The position numbers and the translations under genes were made by a program. From positions 1,488,001 through 1,552,000 of the forward strand of contig NZ_CP126738.1 of assembly GCF_030246865.1 (NCBI RefSeq): a stretch of DNA of 64,000 nt, written 5' to 3'. Below the pieces are notes generated by a model. It had not been told where the DNA came from. It ran no database searches and saw only the letters and a list, made by a program, of their open reading frames with translations. This document shows, piece by piece, positions 26,391 to 34,778 of the stretch. Source of the DNA: Microbacterium sp. zg-B96. GTDB lineage: Bacteria > Actinomycetota > Actinomycetes > Actinomycetales > Microbacteriaceae. The first letter of the stretch is position 1; each line of letters opens with the position of its first letter.

Positions 26391-27592
26391 CGGCGACCGC
26401 CCGCGGGCACGGTCATCGTCACACTGAACTCGCCGTCCCCGCGTCGCACATCGAGTGTGCCGCCGGCATCGGTGGCGCGACGGCTCAGCCCGGCCAAGCC
26501 CGCGCCGTCCTGCGCCGGCGCGGCATCGGTTGCGTCGTTGGAGATCGCGTACCGCCACGACGATGCATCCCGGGTGAGAGAGAGCCGTGCCCATCCCCCG
26601 CCGCCGTGGCGGAGCACGTTCGTGGTGGTCTCGCGGATGACGGGGCCGATCACGTCGGCCGGCGCGCGGTCGGCATCCTCGTCCACTGTCACGTCGGCGT
26701 CCGTACCGGCCGCACGCAGCAGATCCACGGCGTTGGCGAGTTCGTCTCGCAGTGGCACCGACCGGAAGCGCATGGCGAGGTCCCGGGTACCCTGCCGCGC
26801 CTCGTCGACGCTGGCGCGAGCCGTCTGCAGGTGCTGCAACGATGCGGCGGGATCGCGCGACATCAGGCGCTCGGCCAGCTCGAGTTGCAGGGCGATGACC
26901 TGCAGGTGGTGGCCCTGGAGGTCATGGACGTCGGTCGCCAGGCGCAGGCGTTCCTGCGTGGCGGCGAGCTTGGCCTCGGAGGCGCGGGCACGGTCGAGGG
27001 CGATGAGCACGTCCCACCACCACAGCGACAGGACCGTCATCAGGGGAAGGAACGTGGTGTAGAACCCCACGAGCCACCAGCTGGGCTCCGCGGTGATAAC
27101 GCCGACCTGCCCGAAGCCCAAGCGCGCGTCGATGACCCACAACCCGGCGAGCAGAAGCGTCGCCGCCAGCACCACGCGCAGGCGCACGCCCGCGGGCCAG
27201 TTCAGCAGCACAACCGACTGCACGAGCGGCAGCAGTGCGATGGCCCAGCTTCCGCTGGCGATCCACACCACGACGCCGTAGGCGGCGGCGATCGCCAGTG
27301 GCGCAAGCGCTCTGCGCCAGCTTGCGACGGGCGCACCCTCGGTGCGATGCCGGTAGTCCACCATCAGCGCCACAGTCGAGGCGCACCACACCAGGGCGCC
27401 GAGCCCGACGGCGAGCACGGCCCAGGCATCCACCCCCGCCTCCCCGAGCGCCGAGAACCAGACCATGACAAGGATCAGTTCGAACAGCAGGATCGCCGAA
27501 ACCGTGTACCACCACGTGGCGTTGATGCCCCTGGTCAGCGCCGCTCCCCCGGGCGCGGAGGAGCCGGCGGCGGGCGCGGAGGTGCGGGTCAC
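26387..27592 (-). CDS. Sensor histidine kinase (NarL-partner, HPK7-like)
   Basis: A 401-residue kinase with about five to six N-terminal membrane segments (residues about 25-215), a short coiled region, and a HisKA_3 dimerisation domain with the phospho-histidine in TDVHDLQGHHLQVIALQ. A HATPase domain follows (RETTTNVLRHG, DGAGLAGLSRRA). The membrane domain lacks a large extracellular loop, so it may sense the membrane itself, as DesK-like kinases do. It starts at GTG 27592, 18 bp from a 16-bp palindrome. Confidence 0.92.
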   Translation of the reverse strand: MTRTSAPAAGSSAPGGAALTRGINATWWYTVSAILLFELILVMVWFSALGEAGVDAWAVLAVGLGALVWCASTVALMVDYRHRTEGAPVASWRRALAPLAIAAAYGVVVWIASGSWAIALLPLVQSVVLLNWPAGVRLRVVLAATLLLAGLWVIDARLGFGQVGVITAEPSWWLVGFYTTFLPLMTVLSLWWWDVLIALDRARASEAKLAATQERLRLATDVHDLQGHHLQVIALQLELAERLMSRDPAASLQHLQTARASVDEARQGTRDLAMRFRSVPLRDELANAVDLLRAAGTDADVTVDEDADRAPADVIGPVIRETTTNVLRHGGGGWARLSLTRDASSWRYAISNDATDAAPAQDGAGLAGLSRRATDAGGTLDVRRGDGEFSVTMTVPAGGRR

Positions 27593-27609
27593 TCGTCCAC
27601 CCTAGAGCG

Positions 27610-27625
27610 CATGACAAATGTCATG
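27610..27625. promoter_or_regulatory. Palindromic operator for the response regulator
   Basis: CATGACA-AA-TGTCATG is a perfect 7-bp inverted repeat just upstream of the histidine kinase gene and within the divergent spacer to the small membrane protein gene. NarL-family regulators bind inverted repeats of this size, so it is a good autoregulatory and target site. Confidence 0.6.
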
Positions 27626-27760
27626 GATGCCGCGTGCAGACCGCACCTGCAGCGGTGACAGAGCGACACTTCCGGCCGCCCAGCCGAAGCGGTGGACTGT
27701 GATCATCACCGCGCCGCCATCGCAGCACGGTTGCCCTCATCGCCTCACCAGGAGCAGAAC

Positions 27761-28315
27761 ATGAGCCTCATCGACACTTTCCAGGACCTCGTCGCGCAGG
27801 TGCCCGACCTCGTCCAGCCGCTCATCCTCGCTGCCGCCGGTGCCGTGCCGTTCATCGAGGGCGAGGGCGCGGCCGCCATCGGCATCATCGGCGGCATCCA
27901 CCCCGTCGTCGCCGTCATCGCCGGCGCCCTCGGCAACTTCCTCTGCGTCGCGGTCTTGGTGCTGCTCGGCTCCGGCGCGCGGGCGGCGGTGGTCACCCGC
28001 CGTAGCGTTCACGCGCGTGAGGTCGTCCCCGTCGGCGGTGCCGCTTCGCCCGAGCTCGATCCCGCCGCGCCGGCCGAGAATCTCGGCGGGAACCCGACGC
28101 GCCGCGCGAAGTTCCTGCGCGCCCTGGACCGCTACGGCGTCCCCGGGGTGAGCCTGCTCGGCCCCCTGCTGTTGCCGACCCAGTTCACGGCGACCATGCT
28201 CGCCGCTGTCGGCGTGGCAAAGGTGCGCATCCTGGTGTGGCAGGCCGTAGCGATCATCGGCTGGACCACGATCATCGCGGTCCTGATCACCGGTGTCGTC
28301 AACGCGGTCCACTGA
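27761..28315 (+). CDS. Small multidrug-export-like membrane protein
   Basis: A 184-residue membrane protein starting MSLIDTFQDLV. The segments about 22-40 (LILAAAGAVPFIEGEGAAAIG), 45-70 (HPVVAVIAGALGNFLCVAVLVLL) and two near the C-terminus (GVSLLGPLLLPTQFTATMLAAVG; VWQAVAIIGWTTIIAVLITGV) match the family annotated as small multi-drug export proteins. PFIEGEG and GPLLLPTQ may be re-entrant motifs. AGGAG precedes the ATG. It is divergent from the two-component system and may be its target. Substrate unknown. Confidence 0.82.
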   Translation: MSLIDTFQDLVAQVPDLVQPLILAAAGAVPFIEGEGAAAIGIIGGIHPVVAVIAGALGNFLCVAVLVLLGSGARAAVVTRRSVHAREVVPVGGAASPELDPAAPAENLGGNPTRRAKFLRALDRYGVPGVSLLGPLLLPTQFTATMLAAVGVAKVRILVWQAVAIIGWTTIIAVLITGVVNAVH

Positions 28316-28386
28316 GCCGGACCGCTCCCCTCAGCCGGTGAGCTGCGGGTTGGTCGCCCGGAGCGCATCGACGCTCGCGGTGCGCC

Positions 28387-28896
28387 TCACCCGGCGACCT
28401 TCCAGCCGTACCGGCGCTGCAACGCCGCCGCCACGCGGACGAACGTGCCGCGGTCGAGGGCTGCCGCCTCTCGGCGCATCCCCGCGGTGTGCACGCTGTA
28501 GAGCTGGCCGACGTCGACCCAGGATGGCCTTCCTCTCGAGTCCCACTCCCCCGCGCCGATCGGCACGAAGCCCGCTTCGCCGTCGTGCGGCGTGCTGGTC
28601 AGCCGCAGCGCGTAGACACGGTCGGCGTTCTGCGGGGCGATCACGAGGACCGGGCGGTCCTTGCCGCGGCCGTCTCGCTCGGCATACGGCACCCACGTCC
28701 ACACGACTTCACCCGCGTCGGGTTCGCCGTCCGGGTCGGGCGAGTACGCGATGCGCAGCGCCGCGGGCGGGGCAAGGCCGATGGTGGCGGTGGCTCCCGA
28801 CCGGCCGGGCGTCTCGTCCGTGCCCACTCGGGAGATCGGGCGCCTCGACGGCCGCAGCAGCGACGCGAGGCGCTGCAGGAAGCCGCGCGTACTCAC
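28387..28896 (-). CDS. PemK/MazF-like protein
   Basis: A 169-residue protein whose C-terminal ~110 residues resemble the PemK/MazF fold: GEVVWTWVPYAERDGRGKDRPVLVIA, then LRLTSTPHD and SWVDVGQLYSV. The N-terminal ~60 residues are a basic, low-complexity extension not usual in MazF toxins. No antitoxin-sized gene is adjacent on either side, so it may be an orphan or a non-toxin family member. It starts at GTG 28896, downstream of amtB and a tandem-repeat tract. Confidence 0.75.
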   Translation of the reverse strand: MSTRGFLQRLASLLRPSRRPISRVGTDETPGRSGATATIGLAPPAALRIAYSPDPDGEPDAGEVVWTWVPYAERDGRGKDRPVLVIAPQNADRVYALRLTSTPHDGEAGFVPIGAGEWDSRGRPSWVDVGQLYSVHTAGMRREAAALDRGTFVRVAAALQRRYGWKVAG

Positions 28897-28946
28897 GGCG
28901 CCACCCTATCCCCCGACCCCGCAGCGTCCCCCGGTGCCACACGGCC

Positions 28947-29079
28947 GGGGTTTGGGGCGCGTATCGGGCACCGAACTCGGGTTCCGCGGGGTTTGGGGCG
29001 CGTATCGGGCACCGAACTCGGGTTCCGCGGGGTTTGGGGCGCGTATCGGGCGCAGAACCCGGGTTCCGGGGGGGGGGGG
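28947..29079. repeat. 41-bp tandem repeat, three units, ending in a G12 run
   Basis: Units start at 28947, 28988 and 29029 (each GGGGTTTGGGGCGCGTATCG...). The first two are identical over 41 bp. The third differs (GCGCAGAACCC for GCACCGAACTC) and runs into twelve consecutive Gs at 29068-29079, followed by a partial, degenerate start of a fourth. The tract fills the gap between amtB and the PemK/MazF-like gene and holds no supportable gene. The G-run is a likely slippage or assembly-error site. Confidence 0.85.
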
Positions 29080-29143
29080 CGTATCCGGCGACGGATGCCG
29101 CGGCCAGCGACCCCGAGCGCGCCGGCGAGCCCCGGACACGCGA

Positions 29144-29176
29144 CAGGGGCGCCGCGGCCAAGCCGCGACGCCCCTG
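29144..29176 (-). terminator. Terminator-like hairpin after amtB
   Basis: CAGGGGCGCCGCGGC and GCCGCGACGCCCCTG form a 15-bp, nearly perfect stem with a CAA loop, 17 bp after the amtB stop. No T-run follows, so it may be a factor-assisted stop or a 3'-end protecting hairpin. Confidence 0.6.
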
Positions 29177-29193
29177 CAGGTGTGGACTGAAGG

Positions 29194-30420
29194 TCAGTCG
29201 GCGAGGGCGTAACCCTCTTCGCCGTGCACGACCGTGTCGACACCGGCGATCTCGTCCTCGTTCTTGATGCGGAAGCCGAGCGTCTTCTGAATCGCGAAGC
29301 CGAGGATGCCGGCGACGACGAAGGAGTAGACCATGACACCGAGTGCGGCGATGACCTGCAGCAGCAGCTGCTCCGCGTTGCCACCGACGAACAGGCCGGT
29401 GTCGGTGGCGAAGAAGCCGAGGTAGATCGTGCCGATGAGGCCACCGACGAGGTGGATGCCGACGACGTCGAGCGAGTCGTCGAAGCCCAGCTTCCACTTC
29501 AGCTCGATCGCGAGGGCGCAGGCCGCACCCGCGATGATGCCCAGGAGCAGCGCCCAGCCCGGCGACAGGTTGGCGCAGGCCGGGGTGATGGCGACCAGAC
29601 CCGCGACCGCACCCGATGCCGCACCGATCGACGTGGCCTTGCCGTCCTTGAGCTTCTCGACGATGACCCAGCCGAGCACGGCAGCGGCCGTGGCGCCGAG
29701 CGTGTTGATCCCGATGAGGCCGACGCCGCCCATGTCCTCGGACAGCCACTCGGCACCGGCGTTGAACCCGAACCAGCCGAACCACAGGATCGCGGCGCCC
29801 AGCATGACGAGCGGCACGTTGTGCGGCTTGTGGATGCCCTTCTGGAAACCGATGCGCTTGCCGAGGACCAGCGCCAGGGCGAGGGCTGCGGCGCCGGCGT
29901 TGATGTGCACCGCGGTGCCACCGGCGTAGTCGATGACCTCCGTGCCGAAGCCCATGCTGGTGCCGAGGTTGAAGATCCAGCCGCCACCCCACACCCACGC
30001 GGCGACGGGGAAGTAGACGATGGTCGCGAACAGACCGGCGAACAGCATCCACGAGCCGAACTTGGCCCGGTCGGCGATCGCACCGGAGATGAGCGCGACC
30101 GTGATGATCGCGAAGGTTGCGCCGTACGCGACGCCGATGAGCGACGTGTTCGCGCCCTCACCCGAAGCGAGGCCGCTGAGGGCGAAGTCGCTGAACGGGT
30201 TGCCCGAGAACTCCCACGTGCTGCCGACCGCGCTCATGTTGAAGCCGTACAGAATCCACAGCACGCTGATGAGTCCGAGAGCTCCGAAGCTCATCATCAT
30301 CATGCTGACGACACTCTTGGCCTTGACCAGACCGCCGTAGAAGAAGGCGACACCGGGCGTCATGAATAGCACGAGCGCGGTGGCCATGATCCCCCAGGCG
30401 ATGTTGCCGGGTGCGTCCAT
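29194..30420 (-). CDS. amtB: Ammonium transporter
   Basis: A 408-residue Amt/MEP/Rh-family channel with about 11 membrane segments. Family segments are FFYGGLVKAKSVVSMMMMSFGALG, the channel His in DYAGGTAVHINAGAAALA, and GWFGFNAGAEWL. A GAGGTAA ribosome site precedes the ATG. Unlike many actinobacterial amt loci, no glnK or glnD follows. Two GlnR-like box pairs upstream (30510-30579) suggest induction under nitrogen limitation. Confidence 0.96.
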   Translation of the reverse strand: MDAPGNIAWGIMATALVLFMTPGVAFFYGGLVKAKSVVSMMMMSFGALGLISVLWILYGFNMSAVGSTWEFSGNPFSDFALSGLASGEGANTSLIGVAYGATFAIITVALISGAIADRAKFGSWMLFAGLFATIVYFPVAAWVWGGGWIFNLGTSMGFGTEVIDYAGGTAVHINAGAAALALALVLGKRIGFQKGIHKPHNVPLVMLGAAILWFGWFGFNAGAEWLSEDMGGVGLIGINTLGATAAAVLGWVIVEKLKDGKATSIGAASGAVAGLVAITPACANLSPGWALLLGIIAGAACALAIELKWKLGFDDSLDVVGIHLVGGLIGTIYLGFFATDTGLFVGGNAEQLLLQVIAALGVMVYSFVVAGILGFAIQKTLGFRIKNEDEIAGVDTVVHGEEGYALAD

Positions 30421-30509
30421 AGGTGTTACCTCACATTGATCAGTGACAGGGACACGTCGCGGATGGGTACGGGTGGCCGCTTCGTGTTCGCCCAGTCTCG
30501 CCAGGCGCC

Positions 30510-30579
30510 GTTACTATCAGCGTGCAGGTCGTGTTTCGCGTTGGTTACGCAGTGGCATCCGCGGTAAACATCACGTTTC
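30510..30579 (-). promoter_or_regulatory. GlnR-like operator cluster upstream of amtB
   Basis: On minus, GTAAC-CAACGC-GAAAC (30548-30533) fits the GlnR a/b-box pattern GTnAC-n6-GAAAC exactly. A second pair, GAAAC-GTGATG-TTTAC, lies at 30579-30564, and a third GTAAC box at 30514-30510. They sit 90-160 bp upstream of amtB. The consensus is known from Streptomyces and Mycobacterium GlnR; binding here is inferred. Confidence 0.5.
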
Positions 30580-30608
30580 GTCCCGCCCGGAACGCGGCCC
30601 CGGATGGG

Positions 30609-31637
30609 TCAGGAGTGCGTGAGGGCCACGAGGCGGGAGATGGCGCGCAGGTACTTCTTGCGGTACCCACCGGCGAGCATCTCGTCACCGAACACCTGAT
30701 CGAGCGGAGTGCCGGTGGCTCGAAGGGGGATCTGCGCGTCGTAGGCACGGTCCACGAAGGCGACGAAACGCAGCGCCGCGGACTGGTCGTCCAGTTGCGT
30801 CACATCCCGCAGCCCGACCGCCGACAGCCCCTCGATGAGCCGGATGTAGCGGGAGGGGTGCACGGTGGCCAGGTGGGCCACGACCGCCGCGAACCGGTCG
30901 TCGGATGCGGGGCCGGTGGTGGCGGCATCCGCCAGCACCCGCTCGTACTCGGCGTCGGTGAGCACCACCGCGTGCCCGTCGACGGCGCGCTGGCGGTAGT
31001 CGGTGCCGTCGATGCGCAGAGTCTGGAAGCTCGCCGACATCGCGTGGATCTCGCGGAGGAAGTCCTGTGCGGCGAAGCGACCTTCGCCCAGCGCGTTCGG
31101 CGGCGTGTTCGATGTCGCCGCCAGCCGGGTGCCGGATGCCACGAGCTCGCCGAGCAGCCGGGTCATGACCATCGTGTCGCCCGGGTCGTCGAGTTCGAAC
31201 TCGTCGATGCACAGCAGATCAGCGCCACGGAACAGCTCGACGGTCTTCTGATAGCCGATCGCCCCGACCAGCGCGGTGTACTCGATGAAGGAGCCGAAGT
31301 ATTTCCGGTGCGCGGGCACCGCATGGTAGATCGCGGCGAGCAGGTGGGTCTTGCCGACACCGAAGCCGCCGTCCAGATATACGCCTGGCTTGAGCTCGGG
31401 CGTCTTCTTCGCCCGGCGGAACAGGCCGCCGCGCGCTGCGGGTGCACCCCCGCCGGAGAACGCGATGAGCGTTTCCTTCGCGTCCTGCTGCGACGGGTAG
31501 GCATGATCTGACCGGTAGGTCTCGAACGTCGCGTCATCGAACTGGGGCGGCGGGACGAGCGAGGCGATCATCTCATCGCCGGTGACCTGGGGCTGGCGTT
31601 CGATCAGACGCACGATGCCCGTGCCGGTGGTGGTCAT
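30609..31637 (-). CDS. zapE: Cell division protein ZapE (AFG1-like ATPase)
   Basis: A 342-residue AFG1/ZapE P-loop ATPase. The Walker A GGFGVGKTHLLAA is near residue 96 and Walker B LLCIDEFELDDPGD near 146. The ATSNTPP sensor and SRYIRLIEGL region follow. In E. coli ZapE acts on the Z-ring; in actinobacteria the role is less clear. It stands alone between amtB and the alpha/beta hydrolase. Confidence 0.93.
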   Translation of the reverse strand: MTTTGTGIVRLIERQPQVTGDEMIASLVPPPQFDDATFETYRSDHAYPSQQDAKETLIAFSGGGAPAARGGLFRRAKKTPELKPGVYLDGGFGVGKTHLLAAIYHAVPAHRKYFGSFIEYTALVGAIGYQKTVELFRGADLLCIDEFELDDPGDTMVMTRLLGELVASGTRLAATSNTPPNALGEGRFAAQDFLREIHAMSASFQTLRIDGTDYRQRAVDGHAVVLTDAEYERVLADAATTGPASDDRFAAVVAHLATVHPSRYIRLIEGLSAVGLRDVTQLDDQSAALRFVAFVDRAYDAQIPLRATGTPLDQVFGDEMLAGGYRKKYLRAISRLVALTHS

Positions 31638-31677
31638 GGGTGTCGATCGTAGTCGCGCGAGGCGCCTCGGGTCGCCG

Positions 31678-32901
31678 CTAGTCGTACGAGGGGGTCTGCA
31701 CCGACGTCATGCCGTGCGCGCGCAGCCACGTCAGGATGCGGTTGTTCCAGCGCTGCTGGTCGTAATTCCACAGTTTCGTGTGGCGCGCCACGTCGAACAC
31801 TTCGAACTCCACCAGGTCCGGGCGGGCGACCACCAGATCGTGGGAGGCGTCGGAGGGCACGAATCCGTCATCGTCGCTGTGGAGGATGAGGATCGGATGC
31901 CGCAGCTCCCCCGCCCGGGCGACCACGTCGAGGCGGTCGAACGGGATGGGCGCGCCGGCACCGGTGACGGTGGTCGCCCAGTCGGCGCGCAGCGCGCCGA
32001 TCGCCAGTTGGGTGACCGGCTCGGGCACCTTCAACTGCTTGGCCTGGTAGCCCAGCACGATGCGCCAGTCGATGACGGGTGACTCCAGGACGACACCGAC
32101 GATGAGGTCGCGGTGCGCGGAGTTCAGCGCCACCTGCAGCGCGATCGCGCCGCCCATCGACCAGCCCATCAGCACCACGCGCTTCGCGCCGCGTCTGCGG
32201 GCGAAGCCCACCGCCGCATCCACGTCGCGCCACTCCGTCGCGCCCAGCGCATAGGTGCCGCTGCGACTGCGCGGCCCTTCGCCGTCGTTACGGTACGACA
32301 CCAGCAGGGAGGTGATCCCGGCTTCGTGGAACACCGGCACAGCGCGCAGGCACTCCGCGCGGGTGGTGCCGCGGCCGTGAACCTGCACGACCCAGGTGTC
32401 GGCGGACTCGGCCGCCGGGAACAGCCACGCCGGGCATGGGCCGAGCGGTCCGCCGATCAGTTCGGAGGTGAACGGCAGCTGCAGCTGGGTGGGGTCGTCG
32501 AAGTACCAGCCGCTGAACGCGGCCTCGGAGGAAAGATGCGCCTCGGCGGGTACGTGCGTGAGGAGCTTGCGCTTGACCGTCGAGGCGTCCTCGGAGAGCA
32601 CCGAGCCGAGCTTGATGTACTGCGCGGTGCCGGTCGTGAAGAGGCCATACCTGCCGGGCAGCGCGGTGTCGGCGGTGCGCGAGAGGGTGATGGTCTGAGC
32701 GGCGGTGTCCAGATCGACGATCTTGGTGTCGGGCACCCGGCCGGCGGGGGTGACCACGCGACGTGCCATCCGCACCGCCAGCACGCCCATCGCGCCGATC
32801 ACCCCGGTCAGGGCGGCGACAAGGGTGACCACGAGTGCACGCACGAGGATCAGGGCAGAGAGGGAGGCGCCGGGCGGGACGGCGCGCCTGGAGGCCATCA
32901 T
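31678..32901 (-). CDS. Membrane-anchored alpha/beta hydrolase
   Basis: A 407-residue protein with one N-terminal membrane segment (about residues 17-40, LILVRALVVTLVAALTG), an extracytoplasmic-type linker and an alpha/beta-hydrolase domain from about residue 160. The nucleophile Ser is in VLMGWSMGGAIAL, the acid in LILHSDDDGFVP, and the His in VARHTKLWN. It probably acts outside or at the membrane. The substrate is unknown. Two adjacent ATG codons are possible starts. It is divergent from the DUF3000 gene, 25 bp apart. Confidence 0.85.
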   Translation of the reverse strand: MMASRRAVPPGASLSALILVRALVVTLVAALTGVIGAMGVLAVRMARRVVTPAGRVPDTKIVDLDTAAQTITLSRTADTALPGRYGLFTTGTAQYIKLGSVLSEDASTVKRKLLTHVPAEAHLSSEAAFSGWYFDDPTQLQLPFTSELIGGPLGPCPAWLFPAAESADTWVVQVHGRGTTRAECLRAVPVFHEAGITSLLVSYRNDGEGPRSRSGTYALGATEWRDVDAAVGFARRRGAKRVVLMGWSMGGAIALQVALNSAHRDLIVGVVLESPVIDWRIVLGYQAKQLKVPEPVTQLAIGALRADWATTVTGAGAPIPFDRLDVVARAGELRHPILILHSDDDGFVPSDASHDLVVARPDLVEFEVFDVARHTKLWNYDQQRWNNRILTWLRAHGMTSVQTPSYD

Positions 32902-32926
32902 GGTGGCCTCACTCTAGTCTGTCGAC

Positions 32927-33517
32927 GTGGATGATCCGCGCCCTCCGGCGGGACCGCCCGCATTCGCTGAAGCAGCGGAGCGGGTGCGTTCGCTCGCCTT
33001 CCGTTCCGACTTCGTCGTGCGCGAGATCCCTGCGCCCAGCGGGCTGGCCCCCGACGCCATCGCCCTCGCCGGCGACGTGCGACCCGAGCAGCACGGGGTC
33101 GACTCCCCCTACGGCACCGGGCGCTTCATCCTGCTGCACGACGACACCGACGTCGACGCGTGGGGTGGTCCGTGGCGCATCGTCTGCTTCGCGCAAGCGC
33201 CCCTGGAGACCGAGATCGGCACCGATCCGATGCTGGCCGATGTGGCCTGGTCATGGCTGGTCGACGCACTTGAGTCCCGCAGTGCGAAGTATGAGGCGGC
33301 ATCCGGCACCGCCACCAAGACGCTTTCCAAAGGTTTCGGCACGCTGGCCGATCAGGGCGATGGCGCCCAGATCGAGCTGCGCGCGTCCTGGTCGCCGTCC
33401 AGCGACATCGTCCAGCACGTCCAGGCGTGGGGTGAACTGGTTTGTATGCTGGCGGGTTTGCCGCCCGGGTCGGAGGAGATTGCAGTGTTTGGACCGCGCC
33501 GAGGTGCACGTGGCTGA
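32927..33517 (+). CDS. DUF3000 family protein
   Basis: A 196-residue actinobacterial protein of the DUF3000 family (FAEAAERVRSLAFRSDFVVREIPAPS, then RFILLHDDTD and GGPWRIVCFAQAPLE). No membrane segment and no known catalytic motif. It starts at GTG 32927 with no evident ribosome site, possibly leaderless. Its end overlaps the start of the ribonuclease D gene, a pairing common in Actinobacteria. Function unknown. Confidence 0.9.
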   Translation: MDDPRPPAGPPAFAEAAERVRSLAFRSDFVVREIPAPSGLAPDAIALAGDVRPEQHGVDSPYGTGRFILLHDDTDVDAWGGPWRIVCFAQAPLETEIGTDPMLADVAWSWLVDALESRSAKYEAASGTATKTLSKGFGTLADQGDGAQIELRASWSPSSDIVQHVQAWGELVCMLAGLPPGSEEIAVFGPRRGARG

Positions 33518-34706
33518 GTACGTCGTCATCGAGGATGCCGCGGGGCTCGCTGCCGCGTGTGCGGCACTGGCCGACGGCGACGGTCCCGTCGCCGTCGACG
33601 TGGAGCGGGCTAGCGGCTTCCGCTACTCCCAGCGCGCGTACCTGGTGCAGGTGTTCCGGCGCGACGCCGGGGTGTACCTGTTCGATCCGCCCGCCATCGG
33701 CGACATGACCCCGTTGCAGGATGCCATCGGCGGCGAGGAGTGGATTCTGCACGCCGCGAGCCAGGATCTTCCCTCGCTGCGGGAGATCGGTCTGGAGCCC
33801 CCGTCGATCTTCGACACCGAGCTCGCCGCGCGGCTGCTGGGCCACGAGCGGGTGGGGCTGGGCGCCGTGGTCGAGGACACCCTGGGCATCACTCTGGACA
33901 AGGCGCACTCCGCCGCGGACTGGTCCACCCGGCCGCTGCCGCAGGCATGGCTGGAGTACGCCGCGCTCGACGTGCTGCTGCTCGTGGACGTGCGCGACGT
34001 GCTGGTTGCCGAGCTCGATGAGCAGGGTAAGACCGAGCTCGCCGCGGAGGAATTCCAAGCCGTGCTGGAGCGTGCCCCCAAGCCCCCGCGCGAAGAGCCG
34101 TGGCGGCGCCTGAGCGGACTGCACACGGTGCGAGGGCGGCGTGGCCTCGCGGTGGCGCGGGCGCTGTGGACCGCACGCGAGGATTACGCCCGCGAGCAGG
34201 ACGTCTCCCCCGGCAGACTCGTGCCCGACCGCGCCCTCGTGGCCGCCGTGCTGGCGGACCCGGCGACCAAAGCAGACCTCGCGAAGGTGAAGGACTTCAC
34301 CGGGCGGGCCAGTCGCTCGCAGCTGGACCGATGGTGGGCGGCGATCGAGGCCGGTCGCGCCGACGAGGCGCTGCCGCCGGAACGCGTCCCGGGCGACAGC
34401 ATGCCGCCGCCCCGGGCCTGGGCGGACCGCAATCCCGCCGCCGACGCCCGCCTCAAGGCGGCCCGACCGGAGATCGAGCGTGTCGCCGAAGAGCTCGGGA
34501 TGCCGACGGAGAACCTGCTGACGCCCGACACGCTGCGCCGCGTCGCCTGGACGCCGCCGGAACCGCTCGACGCGGCATCCGTCTCGGCCGCCTTGGCCGC
34601 GCAGGGTGCGCGTCGCTGGCAGATTGAACGAACCGCACAGGTGATCACCGACGCGTTTGTGCGTTCCCTGCAAGCGCCATCGGAAGAGCCTGAAACGACT
34701 TCGTAG
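33489..34706 (+). CDS. Ribonuclease D-like 3'-5' exonuclease with HRDC domain
   Basis: A ~405-residue enzyme of the RNase D family. The DEDD residues lie in VAVDVERASGFRYSQRAYLVQ (first Asp/Glu), LHAASQDLPSL (second Asp) and WLEYAALDVLLLVDV (Tyr/Asp motif III). The C-terminal half holds an HRDC-type helical region (RRGLAVARALWTAREDYA). The start is uncertain: TTG 33489 is ten bases after GGAGGAG, while GTG 33504 and GTG 33510 start closer to family N-termini. All overlap the DUF3000 gene, so translation is coupled. It probably trims stable RNA 3' ends. Confidence 0.88.
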   Translation: MDRAEVHVAEYVVIEDAAGLAAACAALADGDGPVAVDVERASGFRYSQRAYLVQVFRRDAGVYLFDPPAIGDMTPLQDAIGGEEWILHAASQDLPSLREIGLEPPSIFDTELAARLLGHERVGLGAVVEDTLGITLDKAHSAADWSTRPLPQAWLEYAALDVLLLVDVRDVLVAELDEQGKTELAAEEFQAVLERAPKPPREEPWRRLSGLHTVRGRRGLAVARALWTAREDYAREQDVSPGRLVPDRALVAAVLADPATKADLAKVKDFTGRASRSQLDRWWAAIEAGRADEALPPERVPGDSMPPPRAWADRNPAADARLKAARPEIERVAEELGMPTENLLTPDTLRRVAWTPPEPLDAASVSAALAAQGARRWQIERTAQVITDAFVRSLQAPSEEPETTS

Positions 34707-34778
34707 GATCACCCCAACCGATTCTCCTGCGCCGACGCGGGTTTCTAGGCTGACATGATCCCTATTTTTGGAGGCAGA

